From Arthrobacter sp. AZCC_0090 (GTDB lineage: Bacteria > Actinomycetota > Actinomycetes > Actinomycetales > Micrococcaceae), in contig NZ_JACHEE010000001.1 of the NCBI RefSeq assembly GCF_014207375.1, positions 389,614-453,613 on the forward strand: a stretch of DNA of 64,000 nucleotides. The letters run 5' to 3'. The first letter of the stretch is position 1. Each line of letters begins with the position of its first letter. A model generated the notes under the pieces. It worked only from the letters and a program-made list of their open reading frames with translations. It had not been told where the DNA came from and ran no database searches. Positions 56,689 to 64,000 of this stretch are shown here, in pieces. The position numbers and the translations under genes are program-made.

Positions 56689-58056
56689 TCAGTTCACAGG
56701 ACGATTCAGCCTGCTGGCCGGAAGCTTCGCCAGAGCGACCGCTGCAGTCGCCAGCACGGCCATCGCGAGGACGCCTGAAGCCATATTGAGCCCTTGGTAC
56801 CCCACCCAACTCAGCACGAACCCCGAGAAGCCTCCGCCGAGGGCACCGGCCGCGCCCATGAATGTGTCCGAGACTCCTTGGACCATGACGCGTTGCGACT
56901 GCTCGACGCTCTCTGCCAAGAGGGTTGACCCCGAAATCGTTGCGGCCGACCATCCAAGACCGAGCACGACCAGCCCAACAGTCACCAACACGGGGTCCTG
57001 CTGGCCGAAGCCTGCCACGGCGACGGCCACCGCCAGCAGCAAGAAGCCAAGCACGATCGTCTGGGTCCTGCCTACCCGGTCCGTCAGCCACCCCATCACC
57101 GGGGACAAGGCGAACATCCCCGCGATGTGCATCGAAATAGTGAATCCGATGATCACCAAGGCGTCGGTACCCATCGCATGGCCGCCGTCGTGCCCCATAT
57201 GGTCTCCAGCCGTCCCGCCTGAAACGAGCTCCTGCAAATGCAGTGGCGTCATCGACATGACGGCGACCATGATTCCGTGCGCTGCAATGACGGACGTCAA
57301 GGCCAACATCGCCTGCGGAGACGACCGCACCGCCCGGAATCCCACCATCAGCGGACGACGCCGGGGCCCTCTTACTCCAGCGTGCGCACCAGCGCGTCCA
57401 CCGTCGTCGTGCGTCCCTTCGGCCAGCCGCCGGGCCAGCAACAAGGGATCGGGGCGCAGTCCGATCATCAGCAGCACCGCCGCCAGCAGCAATCCGGCAA
57501 CGGAAAAAACGAATGGCCCGGCGATCGCCGGCAGGCCCAAAGCCTCTCCGACGACGGCGCCCGGCTGGATGAGGTTCGGACCCGCCACTGCGCCGATGGT
57601 GATCGCCCAGACCACGGTGGCAAGCGAGCGTCCGCGGTGTTCCGGCGCAGCGAGATCGACGGCGGCGAATCGCGCCTGGAGGTTCGACGCCGTGCCAAGT
57701 CCGAGGAGGGCGGCACCAAGGAGGAGCACCGCGAAAACCCCGGTAGCCGCCGACACGATGATGGAAATCGCTCCGAGCATCGCGGCCAGGAGGCCGGTAA
57801 CCAATCCGACGCGACGCCCTCTGCGCTGGGCAAGGCCGGCAAGTGGCAAAGCGGAGACCGCTCCGGCGAGCGTGAGCACGGTGGTGACAGACCCCGCCCA
57901 AGCACTCGATCCACTGAGCTGGACAGCAAGCAGCGATCCGATCGACAACGTAGCGCCGTTGCCCACACCACTCAGCAACTGTGCCGTGCTGAGCAATCGG
58001 ACGGTGCGTCGCTGCACTGCTGCAGTCTCGAGTGTTTTAGGGGAAGTCAACGCCAT
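56689..58056 (-). CDS. MFS transporter
   Basis: A 455-residue membrane protein with about 12 helices and the MFS motif GLAQRRGRRVGLVTG between helices 2 and 3, with the related WLTDRVGRTQTIVLG in the second half. A polar, His-rich loop (GDHMGHDGGHAMGTD) before helix 8 could bind metal but may only be a loop. It converges with the S33 gene (24 bp apart) and follows terC. Substrate unknown. Confidence 0.85.
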   Translation of the reverse strand: MALTSPKTLETAAVQRRTVRLLSTAQLLSGVGNGATLSIGSLLAVQLSGSSAWAGSVTTVLTLAGAVSALPLAGLAQRRGRRVGLVTGLLAAMLGAISIIVSAATGVFAVLLLGAALLGLGTASNLQARFAAVDLAAPEHRGRSLATVVWAITIGAVAGPNLIQPGAVVGEALGLPAIAGPFVFSVAGLLLAAVLLMIGLRPDPLLLARRLAEGTHDDGGRAGAHAGVRGPRRRPLMVGFRAVRSSPQAMLALTSVIAAHGIMVAVMSMTPLHLQELVSGGTAGDHMGHDGGHAMGTDALVIIGFTISMHIAGMFALSPVMGWLTDRVGRTQTIVLGFLLLAVAVAVAGFGQQDPVLVTVGLVVLGLGWSAATISGSTLLAESVEQSQRVMVQGVSDTFMGAAGALGGGFSGFVLSWVGYQGLNMASGVLAMAVLATAAVALAKLPASRLNRPVN

Positions 58057-58080
58057 TTCACGAGCATATCCTCGCCAAAG

Positions 58081-58112
58081 CGGAACCCGGCCACGTCTGT
58101 GACCGGGTTCCG
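58081..58112 (-). terminator. Terminator downstream of terC
   Basis: CGGAACCCGGCCA and TGACCGGGTTCCG pair over 13 bp with one mismatch around a 6-nt loop, in the 72-bp gap between the terC stop and the MFS start. Confidence 0.65.
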
Positions 58113-58128
58113 AGGCGTTCCACAGTTG

Positions 58129-59163
58129 TTAGTGGCCGGAGACGTTGTTCATGCTCTTGCGGGAGTCCTCCTCGAGCCGTGCGTCCAGCTTCGACTTGGT
58201 GGCCGCGGGGCTCAGGAGGCTCGCAACAACCGCCACCGCGATGGTGCCGATGATGACTGCCAAGGACACGTAAGTGGGGATCTCCGGAGCCCATTCGATG
58301 TGCTGGCCGCCGTTGATGAAGGGCAGTTCGTTGACGTGCATGGCGTGCAGGACCAGCTTGACGCCGATGAAAGCAAGGATCACCGACAGTGCGTGCTTGA
58401 GGTAGATCAAGCGGTTCATGAGGCCGCCGAGCAGGAAGTACAGCTGGCGCAGGCCCATGAGGGCGAAGATGTTGGCAGTGAAGACGATAAACGCGCTCTG
58501 GGTCAACCCGAAGATAGCCGGAATGGAATCCACGGCGAACAGTAGGTCCGTCATGCCAATGGTCACGAACACGATCAGCATCGGGGTGAAGAGCTTCTTG
58601 CCGTCAACCGTGGTGCGCAGCTTGCCGCCGTCAAACTTTTCGGACATCGGCACAACCTTGCGGATGCGGGCAATGAGCGGGTTCTCGGACGTATCTTCCT
58701 CGTCTTCACCGTCGTCCGTGGCCTGCTTCCACGCCGTCCACAACAAGAACGCACCGAAGACGTAGAAGACCCAGCTGAACTGTTCGATCACCACAGCACC
58801 AAGGGCAATGAAGATCCCGCGCAGGACCAACGCAATGATGATGCCCACCATCAGCACTTCCTGCTGGTACTTACGGGGCACCGAGAAGCGCGCCATGATG
58901 ATGATGAAAACGAAGAGGTTGTCGATACTCAAGCTGTATTCAGTGACCCAGCCGGCGATGAATTGACTGCCATGCTCCGGGCCGGAAAAAGCGAACATCG
59001 CTCCGGCGAACACCAAGGCGAGGGTGACGTAGAAGGCGACCCAGAGACCCGCTTCCTTCATGGAAGGTTCATGTGGGCGCTTGATCACCAACAGGAGGTC
59101 AACAAGCAAGATTATTCCGAGAACGACAAATGAGCCGACCTCAAACCAGACGGGGAGTTCCAT
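58129..59163 (-). CDS. TerC-family integral membrane protein (Alx-like)
   Basis: A 344-residue membrane protein with about nine helices. TEYSLSIDNLFVFIIIMARF and GMTDLLFAVDSIPAIFGLTQ, each with an acidic residue in a helix, are the TerC signatures. Members include Alx and YkoY; evidence links the family to manganese export or metal supply to exported enzymes. ATG 59163 behind AAAGG gives the normal N-terminus. The leader carries a probable yybP-ykoY riboswitch, which senses manganese and supports a manganese role. Confidence 0.9.
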   Translation of the reverse strand: MELPVWFEVGSFVVLGIILLVDLLLVIKRPHEPSMKEAGLWVAFYVTLALVFAGAMFAFSGPEHGSQFIAGWVTEYSLSIDNLFVFIIIMARFSVPRKYQQEVLMVGIIIALVLRGIFIALGAVVIEQFSWVFYVFGAFLLWTAWKQATDDGEDEEDTSENPLIARIRKVVPMSEKFDGGKLRTTVDGKKLFTPMLIVFVTIGMTDLLFAVDSIPAIFGLTQSAFIVFTANIFALMGLRQLYFLLGGLMNRLIYLKHALSVILAFIGVKLVLHAMHVNELPFINGGQHIEWAPEIPTYVSLAVIIGTIAVAVVASLLSPAATKSKLDARLEEDSRKSMNNVSGH

Positions 59164-59212
59164 CAACAGGCCTTTCGCAGGTACGCCAAAACGGCGTAAG
59201 TCTCTCCGACCT

Positions 59213-59330
59213 GCCTGCGTCTCCATGCCCAACGGCAAACAACGCTCAACGGCGATCCGCTAAGCCCGGCGAGGCATCTGTGCCTTGCGTGTTGACGGAC
59301 TTAGCGCTTGGGATACTCCCCTACGTAGGC
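59213..59330 (-). ncRNA. yybP-ykoY (Mn2+) riboswitch before terC
   Basis: The transcribed strand has GGGGAGUA close after a P1 strand (GCCUACGU, 59323-59330), then a stem CGCUAAG/CUUAGCG enclosing UCCGUCAACACG and a GCCGGG closing segment, as in the yybP-ykoY consensus (GGGGAGUA ... UCGUCAA ... CCGG). ACGCAGGC (59213-59220) is the P1 partner, one mismatch. Between aptamer and start lies a hairpin (59182-59198), and CAGGC in P1 can alternatively pair with GCCUG that overlaps the Shine-Dalgarno sequence. Translational control by manganese is inferred, not shown. A TAAAGT at 59334-59339 is a weak -10 candidate. Confidence 0.75.
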
Positions 59331-59341
59331 CCAACTTTACC

Positions 59342-61429
59342 CTAAGCGTGCCCGGCGGATTGCATTTGGCGGAGTTCACGCTTGAGGTCACCGACCTCGT
59401 CACGGATCCTCGCGGCGATCTCAAACTGCAGTTCGGCGGCAGCAGCGTGCATCTGCTCGGTCAACTGTTCGATCAATCCCACCAGGTCTTCGGCCGGGGC
59501 CGCAGCCAGGCCATCGTGCCGGACCTTGGTGCCCCCCTTGCCCTTGCCGGTCCGGCCACCCTTTCCGGCCGCTGCCAACAGCTCACGGGTATCGGCGTCT
59601 TCGCGGGCGAGCTGATCGGTGATGTCAGCGATCTTCTTGCGCAGCGGCTGCGGATCCACACCGTTGTCGGCGTTGTACTTGACCTGGATTTCGCGGCGGC
59701 GGTTGGTTTCCTCGATGGCCTTGGCCATCGAGTCGGTGATCCGGTCGGCATACATGTGGACCTGGCCCGAGACGTTTCGGGCGGCGCGGCCGATGGTCTG
59801 GATCAGGGACGTGGCCGAACGCAGGAAACCTTCCTTGTCGGCGTCGAGGATGCTGACAAGTGACACTTCAGGCAAGTCGAGGCCCTCACGGAGCAGGTTG
59901 ATACCCACCAGGACGTCGAAGCTGCCCATGCGGAGTTCGCGGAGCAGTTCAACGCGCCGAAGGGTGTCGACGTCGGAGTGCAGGTATTGAACCTTGACCC
60001 CATGGCCCAGCAGGTAGTCGGTGAGGTCCTCGGCCATGCGCTTGGTGAGGGTGGTGACCAGCACGCGTTCGTCCCGCTCCACCCGGGTCCGGATCTCGCC
60101 GAGGAGGTCGTCAATCTGGCCCTTGGTCGGCTTCACGATGACTTCGGGGTCGATCAGGCCGGTGGGGCGGATGATCTGCTGGACGAAACCGTCCGCCTTG
60201 CCGAGCTCGTACTTGCCGGGGGTGGCGGAGAGATAGACAGTCTGGCCGACGCGCTCCAGGAATTCATCCCACTTGAGCGGCCTGTTGTCCATGGCGGACG
60301 GAAGGCGGAAGCCGTGGTCCACGAGGGTGCGCTTGCGGGACATGTCGCCCTCGTACATGGCACCGATCTGCGGGACCGTGACGTGGGATTCGTCAATGAC
60401 CAGGAGGAAGTCGTCCGGGAAGTAGTCGATGAGACAGTGCGGAGCGGTGCCGGAACCGCGCCCGTCGATATGGCGTGAATAGTTCTCGATCCCGTTGCAG
60501 AATCCCATTTGCTGCATCATCTCGAGGTCGTACGTGGTGCGCATGCGCAACCGCTGGGCCTCCACCAGTTTGTTCTGGCCTTCCAGCACCTTAAGCCGTT
60601 CCGCGAGTTCTTCTTCGATCGCGGTGATGGCGCGCGACATGCGCTCCGGGCCGGCGACATAGTGCGAAGCCGGGAAGATGTACATCTCGGTTTCCTCGCG
60701 GATGACGTCGCCGGTCACCGGATGCAGGGTGTAGATGTTCTCGATTTCGTCGCCGAAGAACTCGATGCGCAGGGCGAGCTCTTCGTACATGGGAATGATT
60801 TCCACCGTGTCCCCGCGGACACGGAAAGTACCGCGGTGGAAGTCCATGTCGTTGCGGGTGTATTGCATCGAGACGAATTTGCGCAGGAGATGATCCCGGT
60901 TCATCTCGGCGCCCTTGGTGAGCGTGACCATCCCGGCGATGTATTCCTCCGGGGTACCGAGGCCGTAGATGCAGGACACCGTGGCCACGACGACGACGTC
61001 CCGGCGGGTCAGCAGCGCGTTGGTGGCCGAGTGTCTCAGGCGCTCGACTTCCTCGTTCACGGAGGAGTCCTTTTCGATGAAGGTGTCCGTCTGGGGAACG
61101 TAGGCTTCGGGCTGGTAGTAGTCGTAGTAAGAAACGAAGTACTCGACAGCATTGTTGGGCAGAAGTTCCCGGAATTCGTTGGCGAGCTGGGCGGCGAGGG
61201 TCTTGTTCTGGACCATCACCAGGGTGGGCCGCTGGACCTGTTCGATCAGCCAGGCAGTGGTGGCGCTCTTGCCAGTGCCGGTAGCGCCAAGCAGCACGAC
61301 GTCTTTTTCGCCATTGTTGATGCGTTCGGTCAGTTCCGCGATAGCGGTCGGCTGGTCACCTGCGGGCTGGAATTCGCTGATGACCTCAAAGGGCGCGACA
61401 ACACGGTTGATCTCCTGGGCAAGGCTCAT
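59342..61429 (-). CDS. uvrB: Excinuclease ABC subunit B (UvrB)
   Basis: A 695-residue helicase-like repair protein that verifies damage and recruits UvrC. Walker A GATGTGKS at 48-55, the beta-hairpin [14 protein letters not shown], the DESHVT helicase motif, GRAARNVSG and the C-terminal UVR domain ([27 protein letters not shown]) are complete. ATG 61429 gives the conserved N-terminus and lies 6 nt after a TACATT -10 hexamer. The stop is 11 bp before the terC riboswitch, so terC may be expressed from a promoter inside or upstream of uvrB. Confidence 0.96.
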   Translation of the reverse strand: MSLAQEINRVVAPFEVISEFQPAGDQPTAIAELTERINNGEKDVVLLGATGTGKSATTAWLIEQVQRPTLVMVQNKTLAAQLANEFRELLPNNAVEYFVSYYDYYQPEAYVPQTDTFIEKDSSVNEEVERLRHSATNALLTRRDVVVVATVSCIYGLGTPEEYIAGMVTLTKGAEMNRDHLLRKFVSMQYTRNDMDFHRGTFRVRGDTVEIIPMYEELALRIEFFGDEIENIYTLHPVTGDVIREETEMYIFPASHYVAGPERMSRAITAIEEELAERLKVLEGQNKLVEAQRLRMRTTYDLEMMQQMGFCNGIENYSRHIDGRGSGTAPHCLIDYFPDDFLLVIDESHVTVPQIGAMYEGDMSRKRTLVDHGFRLPSAMDNRPLKWDEFLERVGQTVYLSATPGKYELGKADGFVQQIIRPTGLIDPEVIVKPTKGQIDDLLGEIRTRVERDERVLVTTLTKRMAEDLTDYLLGHGVKVQYLHSDVDTLRRVELLRELRMGSFDVLVGINLLREGLDLPEVSLVSILDADKEGFLRSATSLIQTIGRAARNVSGQVHMYADRITDSMAKAIEETNRRREIQVKYNADNGVDPQPLRKKIADITDQLAREDADTRELLAAAGKGGRTGKGKGGTKVRHDGLAAAPAEDLVGLIEQLTEQMHAAAAELQFEIAARIRDEVGDLKRELRQMQSAGHA

Positions 61430-61435
61430 GCATCC

Positions 61436-61441
61436 AATGTA
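61436..61441 (-). promoter_or_regulatory. -10 hexamer of uvrB; leaderless start
   Basis: TACATT on the minus strand, 6 nt before ATG 61429, no clear ribosome binding site. No SOS box is seen. Confidence 0.45.
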
Positions 61442-61449
61442 CCCCCGCC

Positions 61450-61470
61450 CGCGGACAGCTACTGTCCGCG
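61450..61470. terminator. Hairpin whose loop is the stop codon of the small membrane protein
   Basis: CGCGGACAG and CTGTCCGCG are perfect 9-bp arms; the 3-nt loop is exactly the stop triplet of the adjacent gene. It may terminate or stabilise the transcript ahead of uvrB. Confidence 0.5.
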
Positions 61471-61788
61471 TTTCCCTCCTTGCCCGGCATCGTCGCCGGG
61501 CCGCATCCAAGTGTTATCCAGGCGCCCCATGACGGAGCGGAACATCTTGATGGCGAACCACACCCCGGCCACAAGCCAGGCAGTCCACGCCAGCCAGAAT
61601 GCGGTTGCTGGTAGGAGAACCCGCCAGGTCGGTGCTTGAGATCCGGCAACGAATTCCTCACGACCACCGGCAAGGAACCACAGCAGCGCGGCCCCGGCCA
61701 TGAGGGCGACACCAGTCCACGCCAACGCGCGGACTGCGCCGAGACGCTCGCCCTCAAGATGCGGGGTGATTCTTCGTTTGGCAGTCAT
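61459..61788 (-). CDS. Small two-helix membrane protein
   Basis: A 109-residue protein with two membrane helices (about 20-45 and 60-85, the second [21 protein letters not shown]), a basic start and a polar Gly/Asp/Lys tail. No family is recognised. ATG 61788 is chosen behind AGGTGG; a GTG three codons earlier would overlap that site. It lies 9 bp after coaE and 29 bp before uvrB, and its stop is the loop of a hairpin. Confidence 0.7.
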   Translation of the reverse strand: MTAKRRITPHLEGERLGAVRALAWTGVALMAGAALLWFLAGGREEFVAGSQAPTWRVLLPATAFWLAWTAWLVAGVWFAIKMFRSVMGRLDNTWMRPGDDAGQGGKRGQ

Positions 61789-61797
61789 GCATGCCAC

Positions 61798-63018
61798 CTA
61801 GCCTTGGGCCACGGAGTACGACGGCGGCCGCCACCCGCTGCTCTCGGCCCAGGCATCCATGAGCGGCCAGGCTACCTCGGTAAACCACGGCTCCTTGGCC
61901 TCCGCGTACCCCAGCGTCCGGGGGTCGCCGGCGTGCACCTCGGCGAGCCGCTGTTTCAGGTCCGCATACATCTTCACGGCAACGGGGTTGGCACGGAGCC
62001 AATCCCGGAACAACAACGCGTAGCGCCAACCCGGGCTTCCGAGGACCCTCACATGGATGTTGACGGCCCGTCCGGGGTCCGCGTTGCAATGGAAGCGTTT
62101 TTGCCAGGCCGAGGGATCCAAGTCCGGCGGCTTGGGCGTGTCACGAGCGGAAGCCTCCCGCAACGGGAAACCGGCCTCGCCCAGAGCGGGAGCTATCCGG
62201 TCTGCCGCTTCCAGCGAGGGCACGGTGATTTGCAGATCGAGGATGTCTTTGGCGGGAAGCCCGGGTACAGCGGTTGAACCGATGTGGTCCGCGCCCAGCA
62301 CTTCCGGAGATGCTTTCTTGATCCTGGCAAGAAGCCTTTCAGCCTGCAGCGGCCAGCTGGGGTCAGGGTCGGACAGTATGGGCCCGCCGGATCGTGGTGC
62401 CGGGCGACCGGCCGCAAGATTTCGGGCAAATGGCGCCAAGCGCTCTTGCCACAAAGTGTCCACGAGCGCCGTGACATCTTCGACGCTTCCGGAGTTGTCC
62501 ACCACGATTTCGCCTGCAGCCAGCCGTTCATCCCTGGTGGCTTGGGCGGCCATCCGCGAGACTGCGTCATCGAGAGTCATTCCACGGATCTCCGTCATGC
62601 GCCGGAGGCGCTCCTCATCCGGCGCATCCACCACCAGCACCAAATGGAAGTTGCTGCCCTGCCCGGTTTCGACCAGCAGCGGAATGTCCTGGACCACAAC
62701 GTTCCCGGGTTTTGCCATGGCGAGCAGCTCGCCGGCCCGTTCCCTGACCAGCGGATGGATGATCGCGTTGAGCGCCTCCCGGCGATCCGGCTGAGCGAAC
62801 ACAATCGCACCGAGTCGTGCCCGGTCAAGGCGCCCCTCGGCGTCGAGGATGTCCTCCCCAAACTCAGCCACGACGCCCGCCAAGCCCGGCGTCCCCGGCT
62901 CAACGACCTCCCGGGCCAGCGCATCGGCGTCGATCAAGACGGCGCCCAACTCCCTGAGCCGGGCAGATACGAGTGATTTGCCGGAGGCGATCCCGCCTGT
63001 AAGTCCAATCTTCAACAC
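61798..63018 (-). CDS. coaE: Dephospho-CoA kinase fused to a GrpB/UPF0157 domain
   Basis: A 406-residue fusion. The first 200 or so residues are dephospho-CoA kinase: P-loop GGIASGKS (8-15), DADALAREVV, DIPLLVETG and a late QATRDERLA, doing the last step of CoA synthesis. The C-terminal half is a GrpB/UPF0157 nucleotidyltransferase-like domain (HIGSTAVPGLPAKDILDLQI, HVRVLGSPGWRYALLFRDWLRAN), function unknown. The fusion is known in actinobacteria. GTG 63018 is 6 nt after TAGTGT, leaderless; a TTG next to it, at better distance from GGAGGG, is the alternative. Confidence 0.92.
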   Translation of the reverse strand: MLKIGLTGGIASGKSLVSARLRELGAVLIDADALAREVVEPGTPGLAGVVAEFGEDILDAEGRLDRARLGAIVFAQPDRREALNAIIHPLVRERAGELLAMAKPGNVVVQDIPLLVETGQGSNFHLVLVVDAPDEERLRRMTEIRGMTLDDAVSRMAAQATRDERLAAGEIVVDNSGSVEDVTALVDTLWQERLAPFARNLAAGRPAPRSGGPILSDPDPSWPLQAERLLARIKKASPEVLGADHIGSTAVPGLPAKDILDLQITVPSLEAADRIAPALGEAGFPLREASARDTPKPPDLDPSAWQKRFHCNADPGRAVNIHVRVLGSPGWRYALLFRDWLRANPVAVKMYADLKQRLAEVHAGDPRTLGYAEAKEPWFTEVAWPLMDAWAESSGWRPPSYSVAQG

Positions 63019-63024
63019 CCCTCC

Positions 63025-63034
63025 ACACTAGACT
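63025..63034. promoter_or_regulatory. Overlapping divergent -10 boxes of coaE and yigZ
   Basis: ACACTAGACT holds TAGTGT for coaE (63025-63030) and TAGACT for yigZ (63029-63034), sharing two bases. Each -10 is exactly 6 nt from its start codon, and the whole intergenic gap is 22 bp. Neither gene has room for a separate leader. Confidence 0.6.
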
Positions 63035-63040
63035 GGGTCG

Positions 63041-63730
63041 GTGGCAGATCAGGACGAAAGCCGGGCGACGGCGTACACAACGTTGGCGCTGGGTGCCGAT
63101 TTCCGCCACGAGCTCGAGATCAAGCGTTCGCGCTTCATCACCGTGCTGCGCCGCGCTTCCAACGAAGACGCCGCGCGCGCCTTGGTGGCAGAGCTCCGGA
63201 AGGAATTCCATGATGCCCGGCACCATTGCTCCGCTTTTGTCCTCGGTCCGGATCGCATCATCCAGCGTTCCAACGACGACGGCGAGCCCTCCGGAACAGC
63301 CGGCATCCCCATGCTCGAGGCGCTCATCAAACGGGAAACGCTGCCCGGGGTGACCGACCTCAGCGACGTCAGTGCCGTCGTCGTGCGCTATTTCGGCGGG
63401 ATCCTCCTGGGCGCCGGTGGGCTGGTCCGGGCCTATTCCGAGTCAGTCTCGGCTGCGCTTGACTCCGCTCCCCTGGTTCAGCGGCGACGCCTGCGGATTT
63501 GCGCCATCCCTGTGGCCCACCACGCTGCCGGGAGGCTGGAGAACGATCTGCGCTCTACAGGCTACGTCATGGCTGAAACAAGCTACGAGCCCACGGAGAC
63601 CGTGCTGCGCCTGGCCTTGCCTGACGATGCAACATCAATCGCCGACGCCGGCGAACGGCTGGCAGCCATGACCGGCGGCGCGTCGGGACTCCAATTGCAG
63701 GGAACGGAATGGGTCGACGTCCCGGGTTGA
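63041..63730 (+). CDS. yigZ: YigZ/IMPACT-family protein
   Basis: A 229-residue protein of the YigZ/IMPACT family. KRSRFITVLRR, the HHCSAFVLGPDRIIQRSNDDGEPSGTAG block and VVRYFGGILLGAGGLVRAYSES are the conserved core; a ferredoxin-like C-terminal domain follows. The function is unknown, though IMPACT relatives bind nucleic acid or ribosome factors. GTG start, 6 nt after a TAGACT -10, leaderless. Confidence 0.88.
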   Translation: MADQDESRATAYTTLALGADFRHELEIKRSRFITVLRRASNEDAARALVAELRKEFHDARHHCSAFVLGPDRIIQRSNDDGEPSGTAGIPMLEALIKRETLPGVTDLSDVSAVVVRYFGGILLGAGGLVRAYSESVSAALDSAPLVQRRRLRICAIPVAHHAAGRLENDLRSTGYVMAETSYEPTETVLRLALPDDATSIADAGERLAAMTGGASGLQLQGTEWVDVPG

Positions 63731-63738
63731 ACCCACAT

Positions 63739-64000
63739 CCACGGGACATGCCCTCCCCTGGGTCTCACCACTGGACATAACAGCTATATGCCCAGTCCTC
63801 GCTGCCAAGGATGCGCATGTCCCACGGAGACCTGGCAAGAAAACCGGACATGTCCCCTCGGAACGCGGGCCACGGGACATGCCCTCCCCTGGCTGTCACC
63901 GATGGACATAACAGCTATATGCCCAGTCCTCGCTGCCAAGGATGCGCATGTCCCACGGAGACCTGGCAAGAAAACCGGACATGTCCCCTCGGAACGCGGG
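63739..64000. repeat. Two 131-bp tandem repeat units at the window end
   Basis: Unit 1 is 63739-63869 and unit 2 is 63870-64000; they differ at only four positions, all within about ten bases near 63762-63771. Each unit begins CCACGGGACATGCC and contains near its middle GCATGTCCCACGG, almost the reverse complement, so each can fold on itself. Frames across the array read through the repeat and are not real genes. The array may continue past the window. Confidence 0.9.

Noticed and set aside
57170..57260. Metal-transporter assignment for the MFS gene from its His-rich loop
   Set aside because: A single His/Asp/Gly-rich loop is not enough; no family-level motif for metal transport is visible.
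61430..61458. SOS box in front of uvrB
   Set aside because: I looked for TCGAA-N6-TTCGA upstream of uvrB and uvrC and saw none; only uvrA has it.
63635..63969. Short minus-strand frames of the MSRGPRSEGT type at the window end
   Set aside because: They run through the 131-bp tandem repeat and repeat themselves with it; no ribosome site, no family, best explained by the repeat array.
63739..64000. Possible CRISPR array
   Set aside because: The repeated unit is 131 bp and contiguous, with no short direct repeats separated by unique spacers and no cas genes.

Overview
The window is high-GC actinobacterial chromosome of the Arthrobacter / Pseudarthrobacter / Paenarthrobacter kind (Micrococcaceae). 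The genus is an inference from gene content and order: RbpA, WhiA, OpcA, a SufBDC operon led by a SufR-type regulator and containing a Rieske protein, the ctaA/ctaB - tkt-tal-pgi-zwf-opcA-pgl block, the secG-tpiA-pgk-gap block and the rapZ-yvcK-whiA/uvrC block. It is almost entirely core genome. I see no prophage, transposase, integrase, CRISPR array, rRNA or tRNA.

Layout. 1-8.4 kb: a TauE/SafE permease (cut by the window edge) with an ABC ATPase, serB, two short-chain dehydrogenases (one FabG/MabA-like, one lacking the usual YxxxK spacing), a DUF3099 / small Cys-rich protein / SURF1 / YbaK run, an SRPBCC protein and an ABC-F ATPase. 8.6-14.6 kb: a small membrane protein, the biotin ECF transporter bioY-bioM-bioN, a thiolase plus acyl-CoA ligase pair, and a membrane-anchored zinc peptidase. 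14.6-19.8 kb: the Fe-S assembly operon sufR-sufB-sufD-Rieske-sufC-sufT, without sufS or sufU. 19.9-23.9 kb: an ABC-2 transporter followed by ctaA, then ctaB on the other strand (haem A synthesis). 24.4-32.7 kb: the pentose phosphate operon. 32.6-37.5 kb: rbpA, secG and the lower-glycolysis genes, then sodA. 37.6-47.1 kb: whiA, yvcK, rapZ, uvrC, a PlsC acyltransferase, a HAD phosphatase and uvrA. 47.2-58 kb: a heterodimeric ABC exporter with a YtrA-type GntR regulator, a trans-aconitate-methyltransferase-like gene, a DUF3516 helicase, a GNAT acetyltransferase, an S33 peptidase and an MFS transporter. 58.1-63.7 kb: a TerC-family gene behind what looks like a yybP-ykoY manganese riboswitch, uvrB, a small membrane protein, a coaE-GrpB fusion and a YigZ-family gene. 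The window ends in two exact-length 131-bp tandem repeat units.

Carbon flow is the main theme: the pentose phosphate operon feeds glyceraldehyde-3-phosphate to tpiA-pgk-gap on the opposite strand, and these genes sit beside cofactor and electron-transport supply (haem A, Fe-S, biotin, CoA). All three excision-repair genes are present but scattered.

The signals most worth a second look are regulatory: a putative Mn-sensing leader before terC; leaderless starts with a constant -10/6-7 nt/start geometry, including uvrA, uvrB and uvrC; a 22-bp divergent promoter between coaE and yigZ built from two overlapping -10 boxes; a terminator of the pentose phosphate operon inside the antisense coding region of rbpA; and intergenic repeats. 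I did not find a convincing new multi-gene system.
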